Below, piece by piece: positions 35,701-44,930 of a stretch of 64,000 nt of DNA (the stretch's first letter is position 1; every line of letters begins with the position of its first letter). This DNA is from JBCCXL01 sp039191605. GTDB lineage: Bacteria; Acidobacteriota; Thermoanaerobaculia; Multivoradales; JAHZIX01. Location: assembly GCA_039191605.1 (NCBI GenBank), contig JBCCXL010000007.1, positions 1 to 64,000 on the forward strand, read 5' to 3'. Below the pieces are notes generated by a model, which was not told the DNA's origin, ran no database searches, and worked only from the letters and a program-made list of their open reading frames with translations. Position numbers and translations under genes: made by a program.

Positions 35701-36202
35701 AGTCCTCGCCACCGACTGGACCTACGCCGCCACCGGCAGCTGGAGCGAGAGCGGGGGAGAGCTCCTCGCCGACGCCGCCGGCACCAAGGCCGAAGCCTTC
35801 GCCGACCCGGCCTTCGCCGGCTGCACGACCTGCGAGATCGAGACCACCCTGCGCCAGACCACCGTCGGCGGCACCAAGCCCAAGGTGATGCTCCACGCCT
35901 GGTACCAGAATTCGGACCACCGCGTGGTGGTGGTGATGAACGAGGCTCGGAACACGTGGAAGCTGATGCAGAAGTGGGACGGGGTCAAGGCGAAGGTCAA
36001 GACCAACGCTTTCTCGATCCTGCCCAACCGCGACTACGCGGTGCGCGTCGTCTTCGACGGCACGGTCTTCACCCTCGACGTCGACGGCACCCGCCTCCTC
36101 ACCCTCGAGCCCCTCGCCGGCTCCGCCCCCTCCGGCACCGTCGGCTACAAGGTTAAACAAACCCGCGCCGCCATCGGGGAGATCGAGGTGGCGCAGGAGT
36201 GA
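32705..36202 (+). CDS. Large exported Calx-beta/BACON multidomain protein
   Basis: A 1165-residue secreted protein. After the signal peptide (cleavage near GAQ), residues 40-395 form propeller-like repeats with a recurrent VAVWE, FAQRFD, G pattern. Two Calx-beta domains follow (about 400-525 and 525-645, with FTVSLS, DYERTSATLTF, EDETFFLNL). Then come about four BACON-like domains, each starting at a Cys-Trp-Thr core (CGWTAVPSDDW, CIWIAASEEYW, CPWTALSDDAW, CGWTAESDAPW). The end (about 995-1165) is a LamG/concanavalin-like sandwich (FYDPFDDGVLATDW). GAGGAG precedes the ATG. Such proteins bind glycans or proteins at the cell surface. No catalytic site was seen. Confidence 0.85.
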   Translation: MNAPTFPSRPQRLVSPVSVVRSLLALAAMLCGVPAGAQVILDGDPFPLRLADIRIASLEVAADPYGHAVAVWEEPGAGTFAQRFDQEGQVIGDLLTVDSDSQDPAVAMALDGRFLIVFTDLGDGHVYGRWYDGAAGGDRFSINPHSSGISESPSVALGPDGSGLVVWDSGSEDIWAQRLDSTGAPEGEPFEVPTDSGGLQELPEVAANLNGDFLVLWSGEGPDDEEGSLFGRVFDPWGNPVDDPFTLESQTEGNYSFDYRVAGGLDNEFLVSWWLDDGQEAPVVFQRLDRDGTVLVDTTQVNTTTEGTSRYPTVATSDLDGYSVIFWENDDGSGAPEIFGQWLDPDGILRGEEFVANIQGSIDEQGPAAMIGANGRFLALSQGEGLGGETGLWAQRFLPPVTVEVNDVSIIEGTEASEGAGEGGGATEASALFTVSLSRQHDLGETITVDFVTEDDTATFLSDYERTSATLTFEPGEALAQSLSVPIVGDAVYEEDETFFLNLVSATEAVILGEQGEGTIVDDDPVPTLSIDDVTLDEGAQGETTPFVFTVSLSGTLAQDVTVEFETLDGSGESGAEGGIDYERTSGELILPAGTTAAQLAVEVYGDGEAEDDETFVVNLFDSTPVAIAVEQGTGTLVNDDCAISLDSYFQQIPATGGFFLFELFDPDGCGWTAVPSDDWILDLTPTSGSGDATLSFRVDATADAGQRAAEILIEERVFEILQDGNQETCTYSVTGGDAFGPEGGSGSVSVVPDHEDCIWIAASEEYWISLDGADADGVIEATGAGDFTYTVATHLETTARSGMIEVNGQPVAINQDGCSYALDPAGRSDVSYSGAAGSTAVVTESVCPWTALSDDAWITVTSGASGTGPGTVAYSVTHNLITVPRTGTLTVEDQVFTIDQESFPCDYALSEAAADFGPDGGAGSFEVTALGGCGWTAESDAPWLTVTVGASGDGVGLVEYEAHANLSTADRSATVTVEDQIYEVAQRGFLFYDPFDDGVLATDWTYAATGSWSESGGELLADAAGTKAEAFADPAFAGCTTCEIETTLRQTTVGGTKPKVMLHAWYQNSDHRVVVVMNEARNTWKLMQKWDGVKAKVKTNAFSILPNRDYAVRVVFDGTVFTLDVDGTRLLTLEPLAGSAPSGTVGYKVKQTRAAIGEIEVAQE

Positions 36203-36780
36203 GCGCTGTCTCGCGGTGGGAGCATCCGAGCCTGCCTCTGGCGCGGGAATGCTGGACGGCCTGACGCCAAGGAAAGTTCGAGCCCGCGCCATCCCCCGAA
36301 CTGGTCATCGACGAGGTCGACTCTGATTCGACGCCGGACCCGGAGGACGGCTCGTAGGCGAGACCGGGTCTTGTCTCCGGCGCTAGCTAGCCATCCATTG
36401 TGGCTGGCGCCGGAGAGGGTCGGGATGCTTAGGTGTCTCGGCGCAGAGCCTCCTCCAGCTTCCTTGATCCCACGCGTTGCATCACGACCAGCCAGCTCAG
36501 CACACCGAGGGTGAGCTCTGCGTTGGCCTCTGCCTCCGTCCCGCTCTGCCTCCGTCCCGCTCTGCCTCCGTCCCGCTCTGCCTCCGTCAGGCCATACCTT
36601 TTTCAAACGTAATGGGTTTAGGAAGGTAGCCCGCTACCCGTCACAAGAGCTCTCGCTGTCACGATGTTCTGGCCGTGTTACGCTGACGATAAAAGAAAAC
36701 CTTTATATCCGAGGACAGGCGCCGCAACCCCTGGGCTGCCGGACCTCTGGGAATCAGTTCTGCTGGAAGGAGACGGAATC
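36203..36780. other. Intergenic region with tandem repeat
   Basis: About 580 bp. It contains the four-copy 16-nt array at 36528-36591. An upstream extension of the next gene exists but lacks a ribosome site, so I treat it as non-coding. A weak AT-rich stretch (36685-36710) may hold the promoter. Confidence 0.4.
36528..36591. repeat. 16-nt tandem repeat, 4 copies (intergenic)
   Basis: CTCTGCCTCCGTCCCG at 36528-36543, 36544-36559, 36560-36575 and, with a changed end, 36576-36591. The first three copies are identical. Confidence 0.95.
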
Positions 36781-37857
36781 ATGCGCTGTCGATCCACTCC
36801 GTACCCCTCGATGTCCTCGATCTGGACGGGCCTACTCGCGATCCTCTTCTCCGCACCGCTGTGGGCGCTTCCGGCGACAGCGATGGAAACCCTCGATCAG
36901 CGTCAGGAGACCTTCAGCTCCATCGGCTCGGTCTACGCCCTGGGAGGGGAGGTCGAGCAGCGCCTCGCTCAGACCGTCACCGTCGGCATCAGCGGGCGGC
37001 TGAGCCGAGTCGAGGCGCCGATCGGCTGCACCGAGGGCGAGCTGCTGCTGGAGATCCGTAACCTTCGCGCCGACGGAGCCCCGGGGGATACAGTGCTTCA
37101 TTCCCAGACCTACCCGGCGGAAGACTTCCCGGCGGAGGCGCCCCTCGGCGCCTGGTCCACCCTGGTGCTTACCGACGGCCCCAGCTTCACCCGCGGTCAG
37201 CGCTTCGCCCTCGTCCTCGACAACCCCACCGGCTCCTGCGATCTCATCGGTGCCGGAACCGGCGATCTCTATCCCCGCGGCAACGCTTATTTCCAGGCGC
37301 TACCCACGCCCATCGACTGGCTCGCCTTCATCGTCGCCCCCACCGCCGAGAACGACCTAGCCTTCCGAACCTACATGACCCAGCCGCGCGCAGCTCGAGA
37401 GCCCCTCTGCCGAGTTCCCACCGGTCTCGCGCCGCCCCTCGGCCAGATCTTCATCTCCACCCCGATCTGCGGCTGTCTGTCGAATCGCACCCTGCTCGAA
37501 TTCCAGTGCCGCCTGATCCACCCGGACTTCTTCGCCGTTGTTCGAGTGCCTGAGATCGTCGCCCCCGGCGAGGTCTTCACCGTCACCTGGACCGTGCTCC
37601 CGGTCAACGATCTCAGTCGCCCGGTGGAAATCCGCAGCCGCTGGCCCCAGGGCTTTGTCTTCGACGATTCCATCTTGGACTTCAGCAACGCGCAGCCCGC
37701 TGGCTCTGCGGTAACGCTCACTACCGAAGTGCAGGCGCCACAGACGCCTGGAAAGTACAGCTTCCGCAGCCAGGTGCGCTATTTGGATCAGCCGACGAAT
37801 CGGGACCCGGGGCGCGTGATTCTGCGGGGTGGGGTGGTGGAGGTGCGGCAGGAGTAG
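36781..37857 (+). CDS. Exported protein of unknown function
   Basis: A 358-residue protein that I do not recognise. The ATG at 36781 has GGAAGGAGA before it and gives a signal peptide (hydrophobic IWTGLLAILFSAPLWALPATA). The first 180 mature residues look like a jelly-roll beta domain (VTVGISGRLSRVEAPIGC, LLLEIRNL, RFALVLDNPTG). A Cys cluster (CGCLSNRTLLEFQC) follows, then an Ig-like C-terminal domain (VVRVPEIVAPGEVFTVTWTV). It is probably secreted or surface-bound. No neighbour on the same strand is close enough to define a role. Confidence 0.65.
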   Translation: MRCRSTPYPSMSSIWTGLLAILFSAPLWALPATAMETLDQRQETFSSIGSVYALGGEVEQRLAQTVTVGISGRLSRVEAPIGCTEGELLLEIRNLRADGAPGDTVLHSQTYPAEDFPAEAPLGAWSTLVLTDGPSFTRGQRFALVLDNPTGSCDLIGAGTGDLYPRGNAYFQALPTPIDWLAFIVAPTAENDLAFRTYMTQPRAAREPLCRVPTGLAPPLGQIFISTPICGCLSNRTLLEFQCRLIHPDFFAVVRVPEIVAPGEVFTVTWTVLPVNDLSRPVEIRSRWPQGFVFDDSILDFSNAQPAGSAVTLTTEVQAPQTPGKYSFRSQVRYLDQPTNRDPGRVILRGGVVEVRQE

Positions 37858-37997
37858 GAGGCTGTTTGCGGGGTGGCGACCAGCAGGTGAAGGTTGCCAG
37901 CAGAGGTGGGCTGCCAGCAGAGGAGCGCGTTGGGGTGCTTTAGATCTGCGATCGTGAGGGACTCCTCAGCGGATCCACTGTGTAGCTGGGTCATTGG

Positions 37998-39011
37998 TTA
38001 GCCGGGCCATTGGCCTCCAACGAGTAAAGACGTCTCCAACTCGATCGTCTCCGGTTCCACCTCCGGCACGCCGAGTTCCTTCTTGGCTTCGGCCCAAAGG
38101 CCTCGAAGCTGGTCCGGGGTTACTTCCCAGCTATACCAGCCCAGCTTGTCCAGCCGGGCTTGGGGACCGTCATCGCCGAAGCGGGCGAGGGTGGCCCACA
38201 GGACATCCTGAGTCCACCACGGCAGCTCCTCGAGGGCTAGCAGCCCTTCGACAACGCCGAGCGCCACCTCGTCAACCTCCGGATCTTCGTGATCCTTAAG
38301 CATCCACGCCATCATGGCGAAGGTGGGATCCATCCTCGGGGTCTCGACAAAGCCGTCTGCCAAGACCTCCCATTGCTCTTCGGAAAGCCCCGCTGGGATC
38401 GACCGCGCCGGCCATTCGTGGAGTGCCCGAATCGGATCGTTTCCCGGCGCCAGCCCGTAGAGGCCGTGCCAGCGGGTGCCCGGCAGGGTGGCCGCCCGCA
38501 CTAGCCAGTCCCGTCGCTGCCCTTCGAGCACCTCAGGCTGGGGCTGGGTCTGGTTTTGCTTCTGCTGCTGCTGGAGGGGCAGGGCCGCCTCGATCATGAC
38601 TTTGATGTCGTCCAGCTCAGACCCCTGGGGGTAGAGGGCCCCGTGGGAGATACCGACCGTTCGCCAGGCTCCCCGATGCTGAGCCAGGAAGGCGACGACA
38701 GTTTCCCCCTCCGCATAGCGGGGCGGCTGCGGACAGATCACTCTCGCCGCGTACGGAACCTCCACCGTCACCAGCTCCGGGCCCTTCAGCGTCTCCAGGA
38801 TCGAGAGCTGGGCGGAGGCGCTATTGGATGACCTCTCGGTCCTCGGCAGCTCCTCGATGGCGCTCACCTCGGCGACGACGATGAGCTCCGCTTCAGAAGT
38901 TAGTTTCCAAAGCGGGACCGGAGAGATTTCGGCCGCGGACGCAATCCCTGGGACCAAGGCCGCGAGAATCATCCATAGAGCGAGTTGGGTCAGGCGAGGG
39001 ATTCGAGTCAC
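37998..39011 (-). CDS. Exported protein of unknown function
   Basis: A 337-residue protein. I chose the GTG at 39011, which has AAGGAAGAG just upstream and yields a good signal peptide (LALWMILAALVPGIASAAE); an upstream ATG exists without such support. The first mature part (AELIVVAEVSAIE, LSILETLKGPE, GETVVAFLA) looks like the OB-like family of exported proteins that carry a DlvvvGtV motif. A Gln-rich linker (LQQQQKQNQTQPQ) leads to a helical C-terminal half. The function is unknown. It is codirectional with the lipase-like gene upstream but has its own ribosome site. Confidence 0.65.
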   Translation of the reverse strand: MTRIPRLTQLALWMILAALVPGIASAAEISPVPLWKLTSEAELIVVAEVSAIEELPRTERSSNSASAQLSILETLKGPELVTVEVPYAARVICPQPPRYAEGETVVAFLAQHRGAWRTVGISHGALYPQGSELDDIKVMIEAALPLQQQQKQNQTQPQPEVLEGQRRDWLVRAATLPGTRWHGLYGLAPGNDPIRALHEWPARSIPAGLSEEQWEVLADGFVETPRMDPTFAMMAWMLKDHEDPEVDEVALGVVEGLLALEELPWWTQDVLWATLARFGDDGPQARLDKLGWYSWEVTPDQLRGLWAEAKKELGVPEVEPETIELETSLLVGGQWPG

Positions 39012-39160
39012 GGGCTCTTCCTTCGATCTGTAGGTTTCTATCGACTTGTGGGCCACAGAGGGGGTGGATGGCGCGATTGGAGTACTGAACTCCACCCAGC
39101 GGTCGGTGAGATCACTCTAAGACCGCTGGGTGGTGATACGGCTCAGCAGGGGGAATCCGT

Positions 39161-40537
39161 TTAGAGCTCCGGCTCTAGGCAGAACCCGAAACCGTCGCAG
39201 TCGATTGCCTCTTGAATATGCGCGGTGCAGCTGGCGGAGGCGGAGTTGCCGTTGCCGTCCGTGACCGTCACGGTTCCGACAAGGTTACTGTTGCTTCCCA
39301 CCCGCCAGATGGTCACGTTCTGGGGCCCGATGCCCGTGCCGCTCGGAGGCGTGCCAACCTGCTGCGAAGAGCCGCTGAAGCTCCAGCTGTAGGAGGTGAG
39401 GGGCGCTCCGCTCTGGCTGGTGCTGCCCAAAGCATCGAAGGTCACCGTGGCGAAGTCACCGTAGGAGAAGATCGGGCTCACGTTGCAGCGAGCGATAGGA
39501 GGCTGACTGTCGCAATAGTCCTGGATCATCGGCTCGGCGAACAACTCTAGATCTTCGAGAGCATCATCGATCCGGGCCACGCTCCGTGCGATGGCGTCGT
39601 GTCCCTGATTGAAGTACTGCTGGAAGAACCAGCCATTGTTGAAGACCGGGGCCTGGGCACCGAAGCCGGTTCGCTGAGCGGCAGACCAGGCTACGGGAAT
39701 GTCGAGGAAGGGGTCGATGGTCTCCCCACTGACGAAGTTGTACACGAGCAGTCGATTCCGGTTGGGGAAGTGCCCGAAGTAGTCGAATTCGTAAGGTCGG
39801 AAGTTCGGGTTGAGAGGGTTGATCAGCCGCGCCCCCAGAACCCCCAATTCTCCCTGCCGGCTATTGAGCACCGGGTCGAAGAGGTGAACGATGAGCGGAA
39901 CGTCGGGAAAGTCTCGGCGGAAGCGTTCGGCCAGATGGAGCATCAGGGCGCCCCCGCGACTATGGCCCGCCAGGTAGACCGACTTTAGATTTGAAGCGAA
40001 GAATTTCGTCTGGAGCCACTCGTAATGGGCATCGGCGATTTCATCTTTGTTGTTGAGCGTGAAGTCGAGATTGAAACGTGCATCGAAGGCAAGGCCCGCG
40101 AAGGTATTGATCGGATCGCGATGTCCTTCGCTGAATAGCCGGAAGGCGAGGGAACGCTGGTCGACGGTCCTCCAATGCTCCTCATCCCTCCTGTCAAAGC
40201 CCGCTTTGAAATCGTTAGGTTGACCGGTGATTAGATTGAAGTCGCCCTGTCTGAATTGCTGACCGGCGCTGAGATAGACCAAATGCTCGACAGAGGCTCG
40301 AGGAGGCTCTACATAGCGAGAGATAAAGGTCTCTTTCTGCTTTTCTCCTCCGACATTGTTGTTTTCCCAAGCTTGGTATTCAGACTGGGTATGGCCGAAG
40401 CAGATCAACGGGCCGCCGGTGCAAAAACGCACCTTCTCGACCAGCGTCTGAGTGCCCTGGGCGGCGAGCTCGGCGGGGGTGGCTGTCCAGGCAGCCATGG
40501 CAAGGAGGAGGGCAAAGAGTAGGTGGTGCAATTTCAA
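39161..40537 (-). CDS. Exported lipase-like alpha/beta hydrolase with PKD-like C-terminus
   Basis: A 458-residue exported protein starting at a TTG (40537) with GGGAG eight bases upstream. The signal peptide ends near residue 26. The hydrolase part has the nucleophile elbow AGHSRGGA (S193) as in class 3 lipases, followed by HLFDPVLN. The other triad residues are not certain. A long linker holds a Cys-rich region, and the C-terminal 90 residues form a PKD/Ig-like domain (VTFDALGST, LTSYSWSFSG, GTVTVTDGNGNS). It may hydrolyse lipids or esters outside the cell. Confidence 0.78.
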   Translation of the reverse strand: MKLHHLLFALLLAMAAWTATPAELAAQGTQTLVEKVRFCTGGPLICFGHTQSEYQAWENNNVGGEKQKETFISRYVEPPRASVEHLVYLSAGQQFRQGDFNLITGQPNDFKAGFDRRDEEHWRTVDQRSLAFRLFSEGHRDPINTFAGLAFDARFNLDFTLNNKDEIADAHYEWLQTKFFASNLKSVYLAGHSRGGALMLHLAERFRRDFPDVPLIVHLFDPVLNSRQGELGVLGARLINPLNPNFRPYEFDYFGHFPNRNRLLVYNFVSGETIDPFLDIPVAWSAAQRTGFGAQAPVFNNGWFFQQYFNQGHDAIARSVARIDDALEDLELFAEPMIQDYCDSQPPIARCNVSPIFSYGDFATVTFDALGSTSQSGAPLTSYSWSFSGSSQQVGTPPSGTGIGPQNVTIWRVGSNSNLVGTVTVTDGNGNSASASCTAHIQEAIDCDGFGFCLEPEL

Positions 40538-41361
40538 GTTGTGACTCCCTAGGGATCATTGAGCTTCCCGACCGGCCAGGGCCGGTCGAGTGAGTGGAAG
40601 TGTGGGGGGAGGTAGCGGAGAGGAGGCAGCGGAGAAGAGTGCTGGGAAGGGTATTCCGTAACACATCGATAATAAATTGTAGTACTTGATTACTGTGGAT
40701 TTCTAGCTATTCAGCAAGGAGGCATAGGCCAGCGCACCCGAGGCACCTGGCCTTATACGAAAGCCAGTTCCTCTCCCGGCTCGACAGAGCGGACTCAACT
40801 CGGCTTCGGCGATGGGATAACTCTCAGCCACTGACGCCGGGACCGCGGCTCTCGCTTATTGCAGCGGGTAAGAACGTTGAGGTTCAGGTCTGTCATCCCA
40901 GCGCGTTGTGAACAAATTTGCTGATCGATACCGCTATCCGCTTCAACAAGATCCTCTGGGCCGTTCTCTTTCGAGAAATTGCGCCGTCTGCCGAGCAAGG
41001 ATCCTGGCCTGAGGTGATGTGCGCACTCCAGCTGGCAATGTCCCGACTGATAGTTCTACAACCCGTCCTCTGCCCTCATCTGCCCCTCCTGCTAACGCTA
41101 CGCCGGGGAGTGAGGCGCGTGCCTTCTCGGATGCTTCGCTCCTGATGCCCAAGCCTGGGGACGAGAGACGAGAGGCCGGCGGTTTGCTCTAGGACGGCCG
41201 GCGCCTAGGGCCATTGGTCTGCCGATCTCACCGTCTGGCGGCGGGCTGGGATATCCTGACGATCACCCACTCTTTGTACTGCCTACCCTCGGACCTCTCC
41301 CGCTCATCAGCCAGCGGGTCTGGGGGCGCTTCGTTCTCGTCCGACCGCCTTTTCCAATCCA
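40538..41361. other. Intergenic region between divergent genes
   Basis: About 820 bp between the lipase-like gene (leftward) and the alpha/beta-hydrolase-STAND gene (rightward). An AT-rich patch at 40660-40710 is the likely promoter region of the lipase gene. No gene, RNA or strong hairpin is apparent. Confidence 0.4.
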
Positions 41362-44300
41362 TTGAGCCAGCTTCACCGCATATCCCCTGGAGATACATCC
41401 CCTGGTGATATCTCCCGTGATATCTCCTCGGGCAACGACAGCCACCACAGGGTAGACCTGCTCTTCCTCCACGGTCTCGGGGGAGATCCCTTCGCCACCT
41501 GGCGCCACGGGGACGACGAATCCACGTCGTGGCCTCATTGGCTAGCGGAGGAATTTCCCGACGTCGCGGTGTGGACGTTGGAGTACGCCGCCAGCCCGAC
41601 CACTTGGGCCCGATGGAAGCGAGCGCCGTGGAAGTGGTTCAGTCGCGAGGCCGTGATGGCCGACCACAGCCAGTCGCTGCCGGATCGCGCCGGCGAGGTG
41701 CTGAACCTGATGGTGCAGAAAGGGTTCGGGCAGCGGCCGCTGATCTTCGTGGGCCATAGCCTCGGGGGCCTGCTGACGAAGCAGATCCTGCGCACCTCGA
41801 AGGACTCCACCAACGCCCGGGCGCAGCGGGTGGCCCAAAGCGCCCAGGCCGTGGTCTTTCTCGGCACACCCCACAGCGGAGCGACCCTCGCGAGCCTCGC
41901 GGATCGCTTCCGCATCGTCTTCGGCACCACCGTGAGCATCGAGGATCTGCGGGCCCACGATCCACATCTCGGCTCCCTCCACAATTGGTATCGCAACCAC
42001 GCCCCAGGTCTCGGTATCCGCACCATCACCTATCTCGAGAGCCAGGCGACGGCGGGGTTGGTGACGGTGGTAGATCGCACTTCGGGGCATCCGGGGGTTG
42101 GGGAGGACCCGACGATCCTGGACGAGGATCATCTCAGCCTCGCGAAGCCCCGCAAGCCAGATGATGCGGTCTGTCAAAGCGTCCGGGAGCTGCTGCAGGG
42201 AGCTCTTCAAGCAGAGGCCGCCGGCGAGAACACCGTCGTGCGCGCTCCAAATGCCCCCGAACGTCCTTACGCCAGCACGCAGCTGGATGACCACGCTCCG
42301 CGCGTGCTCTTCGGTCGCGAGGCGGAGTTGGCAGCGCTCGACGAGGCTTGGGAGGCGCGGAAGCTAAACATCTACACGCTGGTGGCCTGGGGAGGAGCGG
42401 GGAAGACCTCGCTGGCGTTTCATTGGGTGCAGACTCGCTTCGCGGCGAAGGAGCCATCGTGGCCCGGCGTCGAGCGCTACTTCGACTGGAGCTTTTACAG
42501 CCAGGGGACCGGCGAGAGCCGGCAGACCTCCGCCGACCTATTCATCGCCAAAGCCCTCGCCTTCTTCGGCGACCCCGATCCGACCGAGGACGGCCCGCAC
42601 GAACGAGGGGAGCGGCTGGCCGGGCTGATTCGCCAGCACCGGACGCTGCTGATCCTCGACGGCATCGAGCCGCTGCAGTACCCGCCGGGCGACCCTCAGG
42701 CCGGGCGGCTGAAGGACTCGGCGCTGGAAGCGCTGCTGCGGGAGCTTGCCGCTGATAATCCCGGCCTGGTCGTCATCACCACCCGGGAGCACCTAAAGAA
42801 CCTCGGAAAACACGCCACCATCGAGGAGCAGAAGCTCGACAAGCTACCGCGGGACGCGGCGGTCGCCCTGCTGCGACATCTAGAGATCGTCGGCACGGAG
42901 GAGGAGCTCCACGAGGCTTGGCGAGACGCCGGCGGTCACGCGCTAACCCTCAGCCTGCTGGGACGCTATATCGCAGACGCCTACGAAGACCGCGACATCC
43001 GCCACTACCGCGAGGTGAACTTCGAGGAAGCCGATCGGGAGCGCCAGGGTCGCTCGGCCTTCAAGGTGATGATCGCCTACGAGCGCTGGCTGCAAAGCGG
43101 CGGACCGGCGCGCCAGCGTGAGCTGGCCGTGCTGCGGCTTACTGGTCTCTTCGACCGGCCGATGGCGAAGGGTTGTCTTGAGGCCCTGCGGGCGGAGCCG
43201 TCGATTCCGGGGTTGACCGGCGCGCTGGTGCAGCTGTCGCCGCAGCAGTGGAACCTCGCGGTGAAGCGCCTCAGCGAGGTGGAGCTGCTCTCGGTCTCGC
43301 CCGACGCCATCGACGCCCACCCGCTGATTCGCGAGTACTTTGCGGTGCAACTACAGCAGGAGCAGCCGGAGGCGTTCCGGGCGGCCCACTCGCGGCTCTT
43401 CGATTTCTTGTCCGAAGTCACGCCGTACCGTCCGGATAGCCTCGACGGACTGGCCCCGCTCTACGAAGCCGTAACCCATGGCTGCCTCGCCGGACGACAC
43501 CAGGAGGCGTGCTATGAGGTCTACGTCGACCGCATTCTCCGCGGCATGGGCAGCGACGGCAACTACAGCACCTTCCAACTCGGGGCGATCGGTGCCGACC
43601 TCGCGGCGGTGGCGGCGTTCTTCGATCGGTCGTCCTCTGGGCCGTGGAGCCAGGTGTCGGCGAACCTGAGCGCTGCTAATCAGGGCTGGCTGCTGAACGA
43701 GGCCGCATTCCGCCTGCGTGCCCTCGGTCGCTTGACCGAAGCGCTGCAGCCGATGCGTGTGTCTGGGGAGATGGATGCTAAGGCTGTTGAGTGGAAAGGC
43801 GCTGCGATCAGTTATAGCAACCTGAGCGAGCTGGAGTTGACGCTGGGCCTGCTGCCGGAGTCCGTGACCGACGCTCGCCAGTCGATTAGCTATGCCGACC
43901 AGAGCGGCGATGCGTTCGATCGAATGGTAAATCGGACTACGGCGGCGGAGGCCTTACACCAGTGCGGCCAGCGGGCCGAAGCCGGCACCCTCTTCGCCGA
44001 GGCCGAAGGAATGCAGCAGGAGAGGCAGCCGCACTTCAACCTGCTCTATTCGCTGCGAGGCTTCCAATACTGCGACTGGCTGTTGGCTCCCGCCGAACAG
44101 GCCGCGTGGCAGCAGGTGCTCCATCAGCCATTCTCCAATTCGAAATCTCAGATCTCCGAGGGCCTTGCTGAGGTCGAACGCCGCGGAAACAAGATGTTTG
44201 AATGGCGGTTACCCGGGGACTCCCTCCTCGACATCGCCCTTGATCACCTGACGCTCACTCGGGTCGGGCTGGTGCGGGCGATCCTGGCAAATCCGCTTCC

Positions 44301-44682
44301 GCAACCGACGCTCGACCTGCCGCACATCGCCGACGCCGTTCACGGCCTCCGCGCCGCAGGAACGACACACGAACTTCCGCGGGCCCTCTTGACCGCCTCG
44401 CTCTACTACTTCGTTCGTGGTGAGCATGACCTCGCCGAGAAGCATCTGGCGGAAGCTCAACAGATCGCTGAGCGGGGACCCATGCCGCTCTTTCTCGCTG
44501 ATATTCACCTGAACCGGGCCCGCTTCGGCTTGGCAACCTCCGACCGTTGGGGTGGCTACGACCCAGCCACCGAGCTCAAAGCCGCCCGCGAGCTGATCGA
44601 GAAACACGGCTATGGCCGGCGGATGGAAGAGCTCATCGACGCCGAACGCAGCAGGGATGCGGCACTGGGCAATGGGGCGTAG
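41362..44682 (+). CDS. Alpha/beta-hydrolase-STAND ATPase fusion (candidate defence protein)
   Basis: A 1106-residue protein. Residues 30-285 form a SERAC1-like serine hydrolase (DLLFLHGLGGDPFATW, GHSLGG with S133, LGTPHSGA, a candidate D238, DEDHLSL with H257). A STAND ATPase follows: LFGRE at 316, Walker A AWGGAGKTS at 342-350, Walker B LLILDGIEPL at 429-438. The C-terminal 450 residues are helical repeats, with TPR-like segments. An effector-STAND-repeat order is typical of bacterial NLR-like immune proteins, and lipase effectors are known among them. The start is a TTG (41362) with no ribosome site; no ATG or GTG exists nearby, so the true start is uncertain. The first 25 residues come from repeat DNA. 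Confidence 0.82.
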   Translation: MSQLHRISPGDTSPGDISRDISSGNDSHHRVDLLFLHGLGGDPFATWRHGDDESTSWPHWLAEEFPDVAVWTLEYAASPTTWARWKRAPWKWFSREAVMADHSQSLPDRAGEVLNLMVQKGFGQRPLIFVGHSLGGLLTKQILRTSKDSTNARAQRVAQSAQAVVFLGTPHSGATLASLADRFRIVFGTTVSIEDLRAHDPHLGSLHNWYRNHAPGLGIRTITYLESQATAGLVTVVDRTSGHPGVGEDPTILDEDHLSLAKPRKPDDAVCQSVRELLQGALQAEAAGENTVVRAPNAPERPYASTQLDDHAPRVLFGREAELAALDEAWEARKLNIYTLVAWGGAGKTSLAFHWVQTRFAAKEPSWPGVERYFDWSFYSQGTGESRQTSADLFIAKALAFFGDPDPTEDGPHERGERLAGLIRQHRTLLILDGIEPLQYPPGDPQAGRLKDSALEALLRELAADNPGLVVITTREHLKNLGKHATIEEQKLDKLPRDAAVALLRHLEIVGTEEELHEAWRDAGGHALTLSLLGRYIADAYEDRDIRHYREVNFEEADRERQGRSAFKVMIAYERWLQSGGPARQRELAVLRLTGLFDRPMAKGCLEALRAEPSIPGLTGALVQLSPQQWNLAVKRLSEVELLSVSPDAIDAHPLIREYFAVQLQQEQPEAFRAAHSRLFDFLSEVTPYRPDSLDGLAPLYEAVTHGCLAGRHQEACYEVYVDRILRGMGSDGNYSTFQLGAIGADLAAVAAFFDRSSSGPWSQVSANLSAANQGWLLNEAAFRLRALGRLTEALQPMRVSGEMDAKAVEWKGAAISYSNLSELELTLGLLPESVTDARQSISYADQSGDAFDRMVNRTTAAEALHQCGQRAEAGTLFAEAEGMQQERQPHFNLLYSLRGFQYCDWLLAPAEQAAWQQVLHQPFSNSKSQISEGLAEVERRGNKMFEWRLPGDSLLDIALDHLTLTRVGLVRAILANPLPQPTLDLPHIADAVHGLRAAGTTHELPRALLTASLYYFVRGEHDLAEKHLAEAQQIAERGPMPLFLADIHLNRARFGLATSDRWGGYDPATELKAARELIEKHGYGRRMEELIDAERSRDAALGNGA
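41377..41432 (+). repeat. 15/12-nt imperfect tandem repeat at the start of the STAND gene
   Basis: Units of the form GATACATCCCCTGGT (41392-41406), GATATCTCCCGT (41407-41418) and GATATCTCCTCGG (41419-41431), preceded by a diverged copy (41377-41391). They encode SPGD and ISRD words. Confidence 0.7.
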
Positions 44683-44930
44683 CGGCCGGAGCATGCTTCG
44701 AAGGCACAACTAGGGCGAGTCTGTTCTACAACCCAAAACGCTCCGAGAAGCGGCAGGTGCCTACCGTTGCGGCGCTTGCGCGACCGGGGTAGATTTCCGC
44801 CTGGCCCATTCCCGAGTACACCTGGACTGATTGTTGGTTGGGCGAACATCCCCCTGCTATCAAGAGGCCGGAAAGCATTTTCGCAGTCTTTCCGGCAGGC
44901 TGATCCAAACCAGCCCAACATGGAGCTCCC

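Noticed and set aside
33896..36292. About 800-codon open frame antisense to the Calx-beta/BACON gene
   Set aside because: Composition is Gly/Ala/Asp/Val shadow coding opposite repeated Calx-beta and BACON domains; no start signals or domain likeness.
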